A stretch of 64,000 nt of DNA from Metridium senile (taxonomy: Eukaryota; Cnidaria; Anthozoa; Actiniaria; Metridiidae), in contig OX459095.1 in NCBI GenBank assembly GCA_949775045.1, forward strand, positions 25,111,278-25,175,277, given 5' to 3'. How positions within the stretch are numbered: position 1 is the stretch's first letter; every line of letters begins with the position of its first letter. Of this stretch, positions 35,901-64,000 are shown piece by piece. A program made the position numbers and the translations under genes. The notes beneath the pieces were generated by a model. It searched no databases. It was given only the letters and a program-made list of their open reading frames with translations, and was not told where the DNA came from.

Positions 35901-38900
35901 GTGGTCGTTGTGGTGGTCATGATGATGATGGTGGTTATTGTGGTGGTGGTCATGATGATGATGGTTGTAATCGTAGTGGTGGTCATGATAATGGTGGTGA
36001 TCGTGGTGGTGGTCATGATGATAGTGGTGGTCGTGGTGGTGGTCATGATGATGGTGGTGGTCGTGGTGGTACGGTCATGATGATGATGGTGGTTATTGTG
36101 GTGGTGGTTATGATGATGATGGTGGTAGTCGTAGTGGTGGTCATGATAATGGTGGTGGTCGTGGTGGTGGTCATGATGATGCCGGTGATCGTGGTGGTGG
36201 TCATGATGATGGTGTTGGTCGTGGTGGTGGTCGTGGTGGTGGTACTGGTGGTGGTCGTGGTGGTAGTCATGATGATGGTGGTTATGGTGGTGGTGGTCAT
36301 GATGATGGTGGTGATCGTGGTGGTGGTCATTATGATGGTGATGATCGTGGTAGTGGTCATGATAATGGTGGTGATCGTGGTGGTGGTCATGATGATGGTG
36401 GTGGACGTGGTAGTGGTCATGATGATGGTGGTGATCGTGGTGGTGGTCATGATGATGGTGGTGGTCGTGGTGGTGGTCATGATGATGGTGGTGATGGTGG
36501 TGGTGGTCATGATTATGGTAATCGTGGTGGTGGTCATGATGATGGTGGTAGTCATGATGATGATAATAGGTGAGGATGAGGATGACAATAATGTTACATG
36601 ACGATGATGATACCAGCCTTTTTACGGTAGTGATGATGATTAATTAATGTTGCCGTTTATGATAATTATCATGCTGGCTGTGGTAATCAATTTGACTTGT
36701 TTTAATGATGATTCAAGCGATAGTTATATCGATCTGATATTTTGAGATTTGATTTTTTCCTTATCGATTGCGGTCCTAATTGTTGCTAGACAGGAAGACC
36801 ATTTGTACAAAATTCCATACATTTTTCTTTACCAGTGTTTTAACCAGCCTGCACAGCCTGTTTTGGTCCGTCTTTGGAATGACTGATCTTAGCAGCTTTG
36901 CAACCAAAGGTGATGATTACAAGATAACCAAGATGACTGGAGAACTACTGTTTGGGTTTTTCCAGGTCTTAATGGTAATCATCGCTGTCAACATGTTAAT
37001 TGCCATGATGTCAAGATCCTATGAAAACATCGCTGTAAGTATTAACCTCGATACGTACGTGAAAACATGAACGCCGCGTATAGAAACTTGACGTTTCCTT
37101 CCCTTTTCTCAAATTTGCTTTGTGTATAATGATTGACCGCGTCCAATATACAATACTTCAGTAAATGCGCTTTTAAAATCTAAGTAACACTATTCAATTA
37201 AAATCCTTAATAATACTTGAAATACTGCAATTACCAGAAAAAGTCTACCTTCCAGCTTAATCGCTAGTTCATATGTTTCTACTTAAGCACCTATGATAGT
37301 CAGATGCATGGCTTAATTAACGCACAATCGTGACAAGAGTGACACAGTTAAGCATGAAATTTGGCACAAAAACTGCTTACACCCTTCCAAATGATATTAG
37401 AAGGGGTGCTCAAGTCAATCTGCTCAGCTGTCCGTTTTAAGGGGGTATTTAATTTTGACCAAAATAAATATTTGGGCTACCTGTGTGTTTTAATAGTCAT
37501 TTTACATCTAGCTTTTAATGTTGTTTGGTCACTTGTATATACAATATGCACACTAGGCTGCTTTAGTGGTTTCAAAGCAATGCTATAAAGCCATAATATA
37601 GTACTAGTACCCAGGCCGATAAAAATATATTCACCACAAGAAATAGAAATCCCCCTAACACCTGAGCAGATTGACTTATTCTCCCCTTCTAATATCATTT
37701 TTTAATTTTTTAATATTTTTTAATATTTTTTAATATTTTTTGATATTTTTTGATATTTTTTAATATTTTTTAATATATAATTTTTTTTTCTAATATCATT
37801 GATTTTTGGTAGGGTATAAGCATTTTATGTGCCAAATTTCATGCTTGTGTCACTCTTGTCACGCGTTCAAATCGTTAAGCCACCTGATTATAATAAAGGG
37901 CGTTTGCAAAATCTTCTCTGTAGCTTTGTATAAAACTGAGCATGCTCAACTCGTCATACAAAGAGCATCCCACACGTTTCGACGAACGCACTGATTATGC
38001 TCTTTATGTATAGGATAATGCTGATAGTCAATGGAAAATGTCCCGAACACAAATGTGGATGAACTGGGTTGATAAAGGCAATGTCATCCCTCCGCCTTTT
38101 AACATCTTCCCGAGTATCAAAGCTATTATGGGCTGGATGAAAAAGAAATGTTTATGCTGTACTGGAAGTGAAGTAAGATTGATATCATTCTCATCCTCAT
38201 CATGATGATAATCATTATTGCCATCAACATCGTCATCATTGCCATCATTCTCATTGTCATCATAAGCCTTGCCATCAACTTCATTAATTAATTACCTTCA
38301 ACATCATCATTCTCATCGTCATCATCATCATTCTCATCGTCATCATCATCATTTTCGTGTCACTACTATAAGAAATGTGTGTGTGTGGTGGTGGTGGTGG
38401 TGTGTGTGTGTGTGTGTGTGGGGGGGGGGGGGGTTGTTTTGTAGCTAACTTTGATTGCAACAACGATTTTTATTATCCCTTCATTAAATTAAAGGTGCGG
38501 TGTTCCATTTATTCACGATCATCACAATCATAACCATAGTCATATCGTATCAAATCTTAATTTATCGCCGCATAAATATTTTGGCAATTGTTTAAGATCT
38601 TCTATACTATTAAAATACAGGATCAATCTCATGATACCGTGAAGCTACAGCAAGACAACAATGATCAAACGATGATCGATCGACGTCAAACACTACTTCA
38701 AATCATCAAGCGGTACTTGTCGAAACGTATGGACAATACGGATCAGAAGACAGAGGAGAGAATCCAAGATATCAAGGAAATACAAGAAAACATGTACAAA
38801 GATATGCAGAAGTATTTTGAGCCGACAAAGCGACCGATGACAACGCCACAAAGAAGGAAGCCTATAATAGTTCCTGCAAAAACGTTGGACCCACCTACTT

Positions 38901-39039
38901 CTCTATATACTGTTCCTGAGGTTAATGAAAATTATAAAATGGTATGTATCTATACTGATGGACCATAAATTGATTTGTATAGTAGTATTTTTTGATGAAT
39001 GGATGGATAGATGGATGGATGGATAGACAAACAAAAAAA

Positions 39040-39071
<32 letters not shown>

Positions 39072-39304
39072 AATTTAATGAATAAATGAATGAATTGATA
39101 GATTAACGAATAAAACTATAGGCAAATGAATGGATTTTTGATGAATGACCGAACGAACGAATGAATAAATAAATTAGGAAATAAATAAATGGATGAATAT
39201 AAAGCTAAGTGGTATTTTTGACCTTTGTTAAATTCAGTATCAGCTAAATTTAAATCGAGATTATGCTCTGTAACTTTTTGTCTTCACAGAATACAATGAT
39301 ATGA
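29989..39304 (+). CDS. TRPC-like cation channel, copy B (complete)
   Basis: Seven exons join in frame to 839 residues: 29989-30963, 34119-34440, 34615-35143, 36836-37034, 38014-38172, 38621-38941, 39290-39304. TRPC proteins form tetrameric Ca2+-permeable plasma-membrane channels gated downstream of phospholipase C. Residues 34-165 hold ankyrin repeats (e.g. [37 protein letters not shown]). Residues 181-200 carry the TRP_2 segment [19 protein letters not shown], and the linker [20 protein letters not shown] is typical. Exon 1 ends GNVE and exon 2 starts LVAHPYSQ, matching the conserved VAHP junction. Six membrane helices, pore [11 protein letters not shown] and S6 [14 protein letters not shown] follow, then a QWKMSR TRP-box-like motif and a charged C-terminal helix. 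An unusual NEDPHP heptad insert occupies residues 202-229. AATAAA lies at 39368. The ATG has a TATA box upstream. Length is normal for the family. Confidence 0.87.
30592..30675 (+). repeat. In-frame 21-bp repeat coding NEDPHPx heptads in TRPC-B
   Basis: Four tandem 21-base units encode [21 protein letters not shown] and TKDPPHP. They lie between the TRP_2 segment and the linker helices. Length is a multiple of three, so the frame is kept. Copy A has no equivalent exon for comparison. Confidence 0.85.
31196..31623. mobile_element. Inverted-repeat element in TRPC-B intron 1
   Basis: Left arm (about 31196-31330) and right arm (31500-31623) share ATAATAAGTGTACCTAAT and CTTGATGTCGAC in opposite orientation. 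The left arm has an extra ~28 bases. Non-coding. Confidence 0.65.
31688..33096. mobile_element. 1.4-kb element with ~220-bp inverted ends
   Basis: GTAACCCTTCGCGG at the left end pairs with CCGCGAAGGGTTAC at the right end, and homology continues about 220 bases inward (e.g. CAATCGGAGATA and CATAGAATACGA). A second inverted pair (31925-32145, ATCAATCAACACATA) lies within. A 103-bp MITE is nested at 32327. No transposase. Confidence 0.7.
32318..32438. mobile_element. TACCCTGCGAGCAG hairpin MITE, copy 1
   Basis: Element 32327-32429 (103 bp) starts TACCCTGCGAGCAGAG and ends CTCTGCTCACAGGGTA; the two ~48-base arms are nearly complementary. The perfect 9-base repeat GCTGCAATG flanks it (32318-32326 and 32430-32438). 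A sister copy is at 54713. Confidence 0.85.
33097..34118. other. Distal part of TRPC-B intron 1
   Basis: No exon or clear repeat is seen. The final bases ATTATTCTTCAG form the acceptor and are shared with copy A, but homology to copy A stops within about a dozen bases upstream. Confidence 0.5.
34464..34572 (+). repeat. (GGTTGGCT)n microsatellite in TRPC-B intron 2
   Basis: About thirteen 8-base units, homologous in position to the GGCT tract of copy A. The tract reads as an artificial WLAGWLVG frame but is intronic, since the acceptor TTTTTTAG|AC lies downstream at 34614. Confidence 0.9.
35160..36575 (+). repeat. 1.4-kb minisatellite with 644-bp higher-order duplication
   Basis: A GGTGGTCATGATGATGG-type array fills TRPC-B intron 3. 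Landmarks such as GGTGGTACGGTCATGATG recur at 35422 and 36066, 644 bases apart, so a block of several basic units was duplicated. Long open frames on both strands (Met/Val and Thr/Ile) follow from composition and are not genes. Confidence 0.9.
37319..37867. mobile_element. Foldback element in TRPC-B intron 4
   Basis: CGTGACAAGAGTGACAC on the left pairs with GTGTCACTCTTGTCACG on the right, and AAATGATATTAGAAGGGG with its complement nearer the centre. The right arm is interrupted by a TTTTTAATA simple repeat (37698-37785). A terminal-like TTGGGCTACCTGTG (about 37472) recalls the 11456 palindrome family. Confidence 0.65.
38379..38434 (+). repeat. (GT)n/(G)n microsatellite
   Basis: TGTGTGTG and GGTGGT runs end in a 15-base G tract, in the fifth intron of TRPC-B. 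Confidence 0.85.
39039..39073 (+). repeat. (AAAG)n microsatellite
   Basis: About eight AAAG units in the last intron of TRPC-B, with degenerate GATGGATG and GAATGAAT tracts nearby. Confidence 0.85.
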
Positions 39305-39367
39305 TAAGCTGCGTCATCAAAGAGCTGTTACAAGACCATTACTGAAGAGTTTATGCATAAATGAAGA

Positions 39368-39373
39368 AATAAA
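39368..39373 (+). terminator. Polyadenylation signal of TRPC-B
   Basis: AATAAA lies 64 bases after the TGA at 39302-39304. It is the first canonical signal after the stop. Confidence 0.5.
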
Positions 39374-39809
39374 AAACGCGCGCGCGTGCTATGTGAAGTT
39401 ATAAAGCACGCGGGGTAATCATGTGTCAGAAAGAGTGAGAAGCAAGACGCGAAGCTGAGTGCATGCTTTTCAAAACTTCTGGAGTGTTCGGACAATCCGC
39501 AAGTGCTTTATTACTGCATACAGCACATAAAGCAAGTTTTCTATTTCTTTTATAAAATACAAATTGATCAACATGCAAACGCGCGTGCTGTGTGCTCTAA
39601 TAAAGTACGCACCTCAACCAATCAAAATACGTGATTTCAAATAGATATTTTGTAATTAATTGTTAATTGAAACGTATAAAGGTTAATGTCGATAAAACAA
39701 CGAAAATGGACAATTAGAAATGCATTAACACTAAAATTAACTGACCTTTGGAGTCTGTTTATTTATTGTCAGTCTACATATAATTAGTATCCATTTAATG
39801 TGTAATATC

Positions 39810-39936
39810 ATGGCTACATTAACGTGAATTTGCAACAAATTTTAAGCTCGCATGACATTCGGTTTTCTTGTTACATCTTGACTTATTCGTCGTTTTTGTT
39901 CACATCGATGGATTCGCTTAGAATCGTGAAAACCAC
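39810..39936 (-). pseudogene. Duplicated last exon of the secreted-peptide gene, broken
   Basis: The minus strand retains the end of the peptide reading LSESIDVNKNDE then TAA, with GTTCACATCGATGGATTCGC on the plus strand identical to 23429-23448. Flanking 3' sequence (GTGAATTTGCAACAA) is also shared. The splice acceptor CAG of the original is changed to CAC, and no upstream exons follow, so this copy cannot make the peptide by itself. A nearby piece (39675-39725) is an inverted copy of 3' sequence from about 23260-23310. Its place behind TRPC-B mirrors the intact gene behind TRPC-A. Confidence 0.7.
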
Positions 39937-40008
39937 CACAACAACAAAAACGCTAAAAAAATATAGATGATTAGATCATGAGTGATAGGATACATGAGGT
40001 TCGTGAGC

Positions 40009-41422
40009 CTTTATTCCTTTTATCATCCTCGAGTTGTGTTTTAAAAATGGAGCCTTCAATACATTTAATTTTATACAGGCCTAGTGTCTCACGGACTTTA
40101 AGCTTATTACGTCATACATTCGCCCCTCGAAGCTATATCTACACTGGGTAGGAACCTCCATCAAGGTTGCTATGATATATATCCAATCACACACCTCTTA
40201 TAACAAAGGCTATTGTTAAGGCTATCGTACCATGCTCGTAAGACAAAAATTACGACTCTCTTATCCCCGAATGGTCATAAATTGACATCAAACTACTTTC
40301 TTGAGAGGGAGGGATGTAATTTTTACGGGGGGAGGACTAGAGTTTTTGTGTGATACTTCCGCTGATGTTCCTCTGTTAACAACAAATATGCTTCTCATGA
40401 TTACAGATGATATTTGTTTTTCTGGTTATGAACTATAGTCATCATCTAGTTACGAATGTACAGAATGCAAATTTTGTAAAAACTAATCCGCCAAGACAGA
40501 AAGGCACTGATTGTTCGTCCGATTCAGGCTTTGTTTAGTGTCTTCTATGAACAATGTCTCAATTGAATTATTTCATAAAACGAATTTGCATTCTGTAGTA
40601 AGTTATCTGGAAAAACATATTTTCATCTCATGTATTTTTCTTTATTATAAAATTGTTAAAAAAAGACATACTATTAATTAAATGTGCAGTAATGAAAGTA
40701 ACAACTGCTCCTCGACATTTTATAATTGCGTCGTCTGTCGTTAAATAATATAAAAAATATAAATGTAAAAACCATAAACTATGGAGCCTCTTGCTACACT
40801 AAAATTTTGCAAGTATTATATTCCCGTGGTCATTGAAAACTTGTGCCCCCTACCCTACCCTAGAACGTACCTTAACTCAGAACAAATTTTTAAATTTACC
40901 CCACCCTAGAACATTGCATGGCACATTGCCTTATATGGAAGATTGCATAGCAAAGTTCTTACAGCATAGCACGAAGGCCGAGTTAATTTAATTAAGCCTG
41001 GTTTTCACTAGCGACGCAACGCAAGCGCAAACGCAATTAAGCACAAGCATGTGAAAACGAGACGTGAATAAGCGCAAGCGCAAACAAACTATTCACTAGT
41101 GCCACGCGCAAGCACAAGCGCAAACGCAAAAAAAAGGAAACTTTTTGATACCTTGCGCTTGCGCTTGCGCTTGCGTGGGAGGTTTTCACTACAAAATAAG
41201 GCCTCTTGTGCTTGCGCTTGCGTCTGCGCTTGCGCTTGCGTCGCTAGTGAAAACCAGGCTTTAAGACTTCCTACCCAGTGTAGATATAGCTTCGAGGGGC
41301 GAATGTATGACGTAATAAGCTTAAAGTCCGTGAGAGACTAGGCCTGTATAAAATTAAATTTATTGAAGGCGCCATTTTTAAAATACAACTCGAATGCTCG
41401 AGGACGATAAAAAGGAATAAAG
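40009..41422. mobile_element. 1.4-kb element with ~150-bp inverted ends
   Basis: CTTTATTCC at the left end and GGAATAAAG at the right end begin inverted repeats of about 145-155 bases that include CGCCCCTCGAAGCTATATCT and TCTACACTGGGTAGGAA. The centre is non-coding. A smaller element is inserted at the inner edge of the right repeat. No target duplication was found. Confidence 0.75.
40992..41264. mobile_element. GCCTGGTTTTCACTAGCG MITE with TTAA target
   Basis: Element 40996-41260 has inverted ends GCCTGGTTTTCACTAGCGAC and its complement, with TTAA on both sides (40992-40995 and 41261-41264). The interior is built from AAGCGCAAGCGCAAACGC repeats and their complement, giving a strong hairpin. 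A worn relative with GCCTGTTTCACACTAGCGAC lies at 51424-51581. Confidence 0.75.
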
Positions 41423-41474
41423 TTTAGTTTCAATAATATTTCAATATAATTTACACTGCATAATATTGCGGCAT

Positions 41475-41800
41475 TCAAATAAAGACTGAAGTGCATGCAT
41501 TCTGCATGGGTAATGAATGGCACTCTTTGAAGACCTTTGAATGTTTGAAGATCTGAAATATAAAACAAAATGGCAATGTATGTCAGTAAACACAATAATA
41601 CCACTAAACAGTCAGTTTTTCCTTAGGGGCTGTTTATATATGGAAGCGAGTGTCCCTGCTACCCATCCCCATGCAGAATGCATGTACTTCAGTCTTTATT
41701 GAAATATTGAAACAAAACTGACACGTTTGTTTCTTCGGTAATGAATGGCACTCTTTGAAAACCTTTGAATGTTTGAAGATCCGAAATATCCAACTCTGGG
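41475..41800. repeat. Mixed direct and inverted repeat
   Basis: GGTAATGAATGGCACTCTTTG at 41508 recurs at 41739 in the same orientation. The adjoining GACTGAAGTGCATGCATTC at 41483 recurs inverted at about 41680. Non-coding. Confidence 0.6.
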
Positions 41801-43771
41801 GCAATAGCCTGAGTAACAGGCTCTCAGGGATGGGGAGGGGGGAAGAGAGGGGAGGGGGAGGGGAAGGGGATTCCTCAGGCTACTAATTATAAAGTGTATG
41901 ATCTAGACACTGCCGTGTAACGTTAACCCGGCGGCGCTGACTAAGAGTAACGCAGTCTCTGGGTACGAGATAGTCAATCACGGGATGGGGTATATATTTA
42001 TAAGCAAAGCAAAAATATGTTTTTTTTTGTGTTCAGTTCAGTCTCATCTGGCCCAGGAGTTTTCAGTAAATATTAACGTAACGACTAATCTCTGCGGTTG
42101 TTTTTTTTTTTATTTTTGCGGAAAAAATCCTGTTCATCCCCCAGGGCAAAAAATATCCTGCATTAAAAAAATGCCCAGCTGTACGTTAAATATAAACCAC
42201 TCCCACCCCCGCAACCACTAACCCTTAATTATCTAATGGTCTACCCCTAACAATGAAATAGATATTAGTGAATGACTGATATAAAATAAATGAATCATAT
42301 GAATTGAATGAATAAAACTGATAAATTAATGATAGAAAGATAGTTTGGGGGATGCATGAATGAATGAATGAATAAAATGAATGAACGAGAGCCAATAAAA
42401 TGAACAAAAGAACGACCGGATCACTGAATGCATGTATGAATGAATGAGAAAACAGTGCCGGTCAGCACAAAGTTCAGCAAAACGAATCGATACTGGATAA
42501 GGACACTAAAGATACAAAACTGATAAATAAATCATAGATGAATGGTCGTTAATGAATCAATCAATCAAACGAGATCGAGAGAAGATCACACAAAATACCT
42601 GAAAAACAGAAAGACTTTGCCACTATCTTGAATTTCTCGTTCCATTTTTGTTAATTATTAAAGTGGGCCGGATACCTAATAAAACAATACTCTCACAACT
42701 TTCATTAGCTAATCATTCAACCCAGTAGTGGGCTTGCAATGAACGTGCTCATCAAACTACTCTTAAAAGCCCTTTTCTAAACTAATTTATGTTTGTGTTT
42801 TTTTCTTTTTTGGTTGTCCATTGTGTCTTCTCGGAAGCCCATCGGCCGAGTACCAGGTGCAAATATAGCTCCAGGATATGAGTAGCACATTCCTTTTGTT
42901 ACTGAATTCCTGTTTTAAAACCGTTTACTAAGACACGGAAAGAATTCAGTGTTTAAAAACACTGGGAAACCTAATCTTGATGTTTTTTTCGATGTGTGAA
43001 TGCTCGGTAGTGGGCTTCAGAAACTTTCTGGTCTCCATGGAGACGTCAAGGTACAATGCACTGTGTTTATTACCCTCGGCGGCGTGAAAGATTTCTTGTG
43101 CTTAGTGTTTGCTTTGTTCTTAAGAACGATCTAATTGCTTTCTAAACGTAGAACGACCTTTTGTTTGAAGTGACAGTACACGTATCTTGAATGCAATTCG
43201 CCAAGATTTGCAATATCACCCAATGAAGTTCACATCTCCCGTGGGAGCTATCAACGATCAATGAATACAATCGTATTTTGGAAAATTACTATTGGCACTT
43301 CGTTTTAAAGCTTTTAACAGTTAATACGAGGACAGCGTTGGACAACTTATATCTCACGAACATGGCTTTATAATGGCTGCTTGACTGTTGTCTTCGAGGA
43401 CTAATACCAGTCAACTAAATTCCATCACTACACGTATCTTGCCAACTTGCTAAAACAAGATTTTGACAACAAGAAAAACTTCTACAACGCCAGGAATCGT
43501 CTATAGCGAAGGTTTCTACGAGTTTGTAAAGAGACTAAACTTTAAAGAGGGTCAAACAAATAGAGTCAACAAAGATTCAATAACCTTTTACAAGACATAA
43601 ATGAACGCTTTACAACTCTGAGCAAACAAACATGGAGTTGTCATATCGTCTTTCCTTCGCGTGGATTTTGATTTAATGCGGCGTTTTTACGCTGCAAGAC
43701 CGTCTAATAGATCTTAAACTTCCGTGGAAATCAAAATGACAGGTTCTACTATGGTAATTTTATAGTTATAA
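41801..43771. other. Region upstream of the kinesin gene
   Basis: A purine-rich GGGGA tract (about 41822-41872) and degenerate GAAT repeats (42300-42450) are seen; no exon is recognised. The last few hundred bases should hold the KIF12 promoter and leader, but no clear TATA box was identified. Confidence 0.4.
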
Positions 43772-63528
<19,757 letters not shown>

Positions 63529-64000
63529 GTATCAACAACTAGATTTAATTCCGTTAAATTTTTGATCTCACTTATTGTTTTAAAGCGCACGATGTCAAAA
63601 ATAGTTGTAAAGCAAAAAGGTGTATTTAAAAACAATAATAAAATACAAATACAAATAATTAAACAAAAGCGACGTTTTGATCAAGCAAACTAAAATCTAA
63701 TCCGAAAAAACTAAACAGAAATACATATATATAGTCTCGTAAGTACGGTATACAGCTATTTCATAAAACGTTGAATACTGAATAGTGCATTCCAAGACCA
63801 AAGGGCATTGTGGGTCTCGTTGATTCGTAATATAAATATATAAATAATACATATACAGAGATATTTACTCCCCATAACTAGCTTGTATATTGTTTTGAAT
63901 GGAATACACTAAAAGTAAAATAACAAATTATTATTATTTTAAACAATATGACATGACCCAGAATTTATTTTGGTCTTTGAATGCACTATTCAGTACGCAG
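63529..64000. other. Start of KIF12 intron 21 to window edge
   Basis: The intron opens with GTATCAACAA at 63529. The remaining sequence is AT-rich without a visible exon; the rest of the kinesin tail must lie to the right of the window. GAATAGTGCATTCCAAGACC (63780) and its inverse TGGTCTTTGAATGCACTATTC at the edge (63971-63992) form a further ~215-bp foldback element. Confidence 0.55.

Noticed and set aside
35399..36601. Long open frames on both strands (Met/Val and Thr/Ile proteins)
   Set aside because: They follow the GGTGGTCATGATG minisatellite, appear in both strands at once and lie in a GT-AG intron between two conserved TRPC exons.

Overview
This is animal nuclear DNA: AT-rich, with multi-exon genes using GT-AG introns, no operons, and dense simple repeats and small DNA transposons. 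The gene content (a TRPC-type cation channel, a KIF12-type kinesin) and the repeats (a CR1/L2-like LINE, foldback elements, tRNA-derived SINEs) suggest an early-branching metazoan, most likely a cnidarian and perhaps an anthozoan. That placement is inference from sequence style, not a proven identification.

Layout. 1-12.6 kb holds no gene I can support, but several non-autonomous DNA transposons: a 4.1-kb structure with ~0.8-kb inverted arms (1430-5575), a Mutator-like element with a perfect 9-bp target duplication that carries a broken RecQ-helicase-like fragment (7685-8859), and a 2-kb element (9926-11923) whose right end contains a 394-bp almost perfect palindrome (11456-11849). 12.7-15.85 kb is a LINE whose endonuclease/reverse-transcriptase frame is broken by one stop codon. 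15.95-19.39 kb is TRPC copy A (plus strand), with all transmembrane exons but no ankyrin exon and a short C-terminus. 23.4-24.6 kb (minus strand) is a four-exon gene for a 73-residue predicted secreted acidic peptide. 29.9-39.3 kb is TRPC copy B, complete at 839 predicted residues with a TATA box. Just behind it lies a broken copy of the peptide gene's last exon (39.81-39.94 kb), so the duplicated unit was channel plus convergent peptide gene. 43.77 kb to the right edge is a KIF12-like kinesin; 21 coding exons join in frame to 676 residues and the gene runs off the window.

The two channel copies share exon borders and also the same intronic repeats (GGCT/GGTT tract, GGTGGTCATGAT minisatellite), expanded in copy B. 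The KIF12 introns are packed with foldback elements, minisatellites and SINEs; one element sits 17 bases upstream of a splice acceptor. I see no operon, CRISPR array, rRNA or convincing functional tRNA. Exon borders were set by hand from splice consensus, reading phase, comparison of the two TRPC copies, and known family motifs; no alignment program was run.
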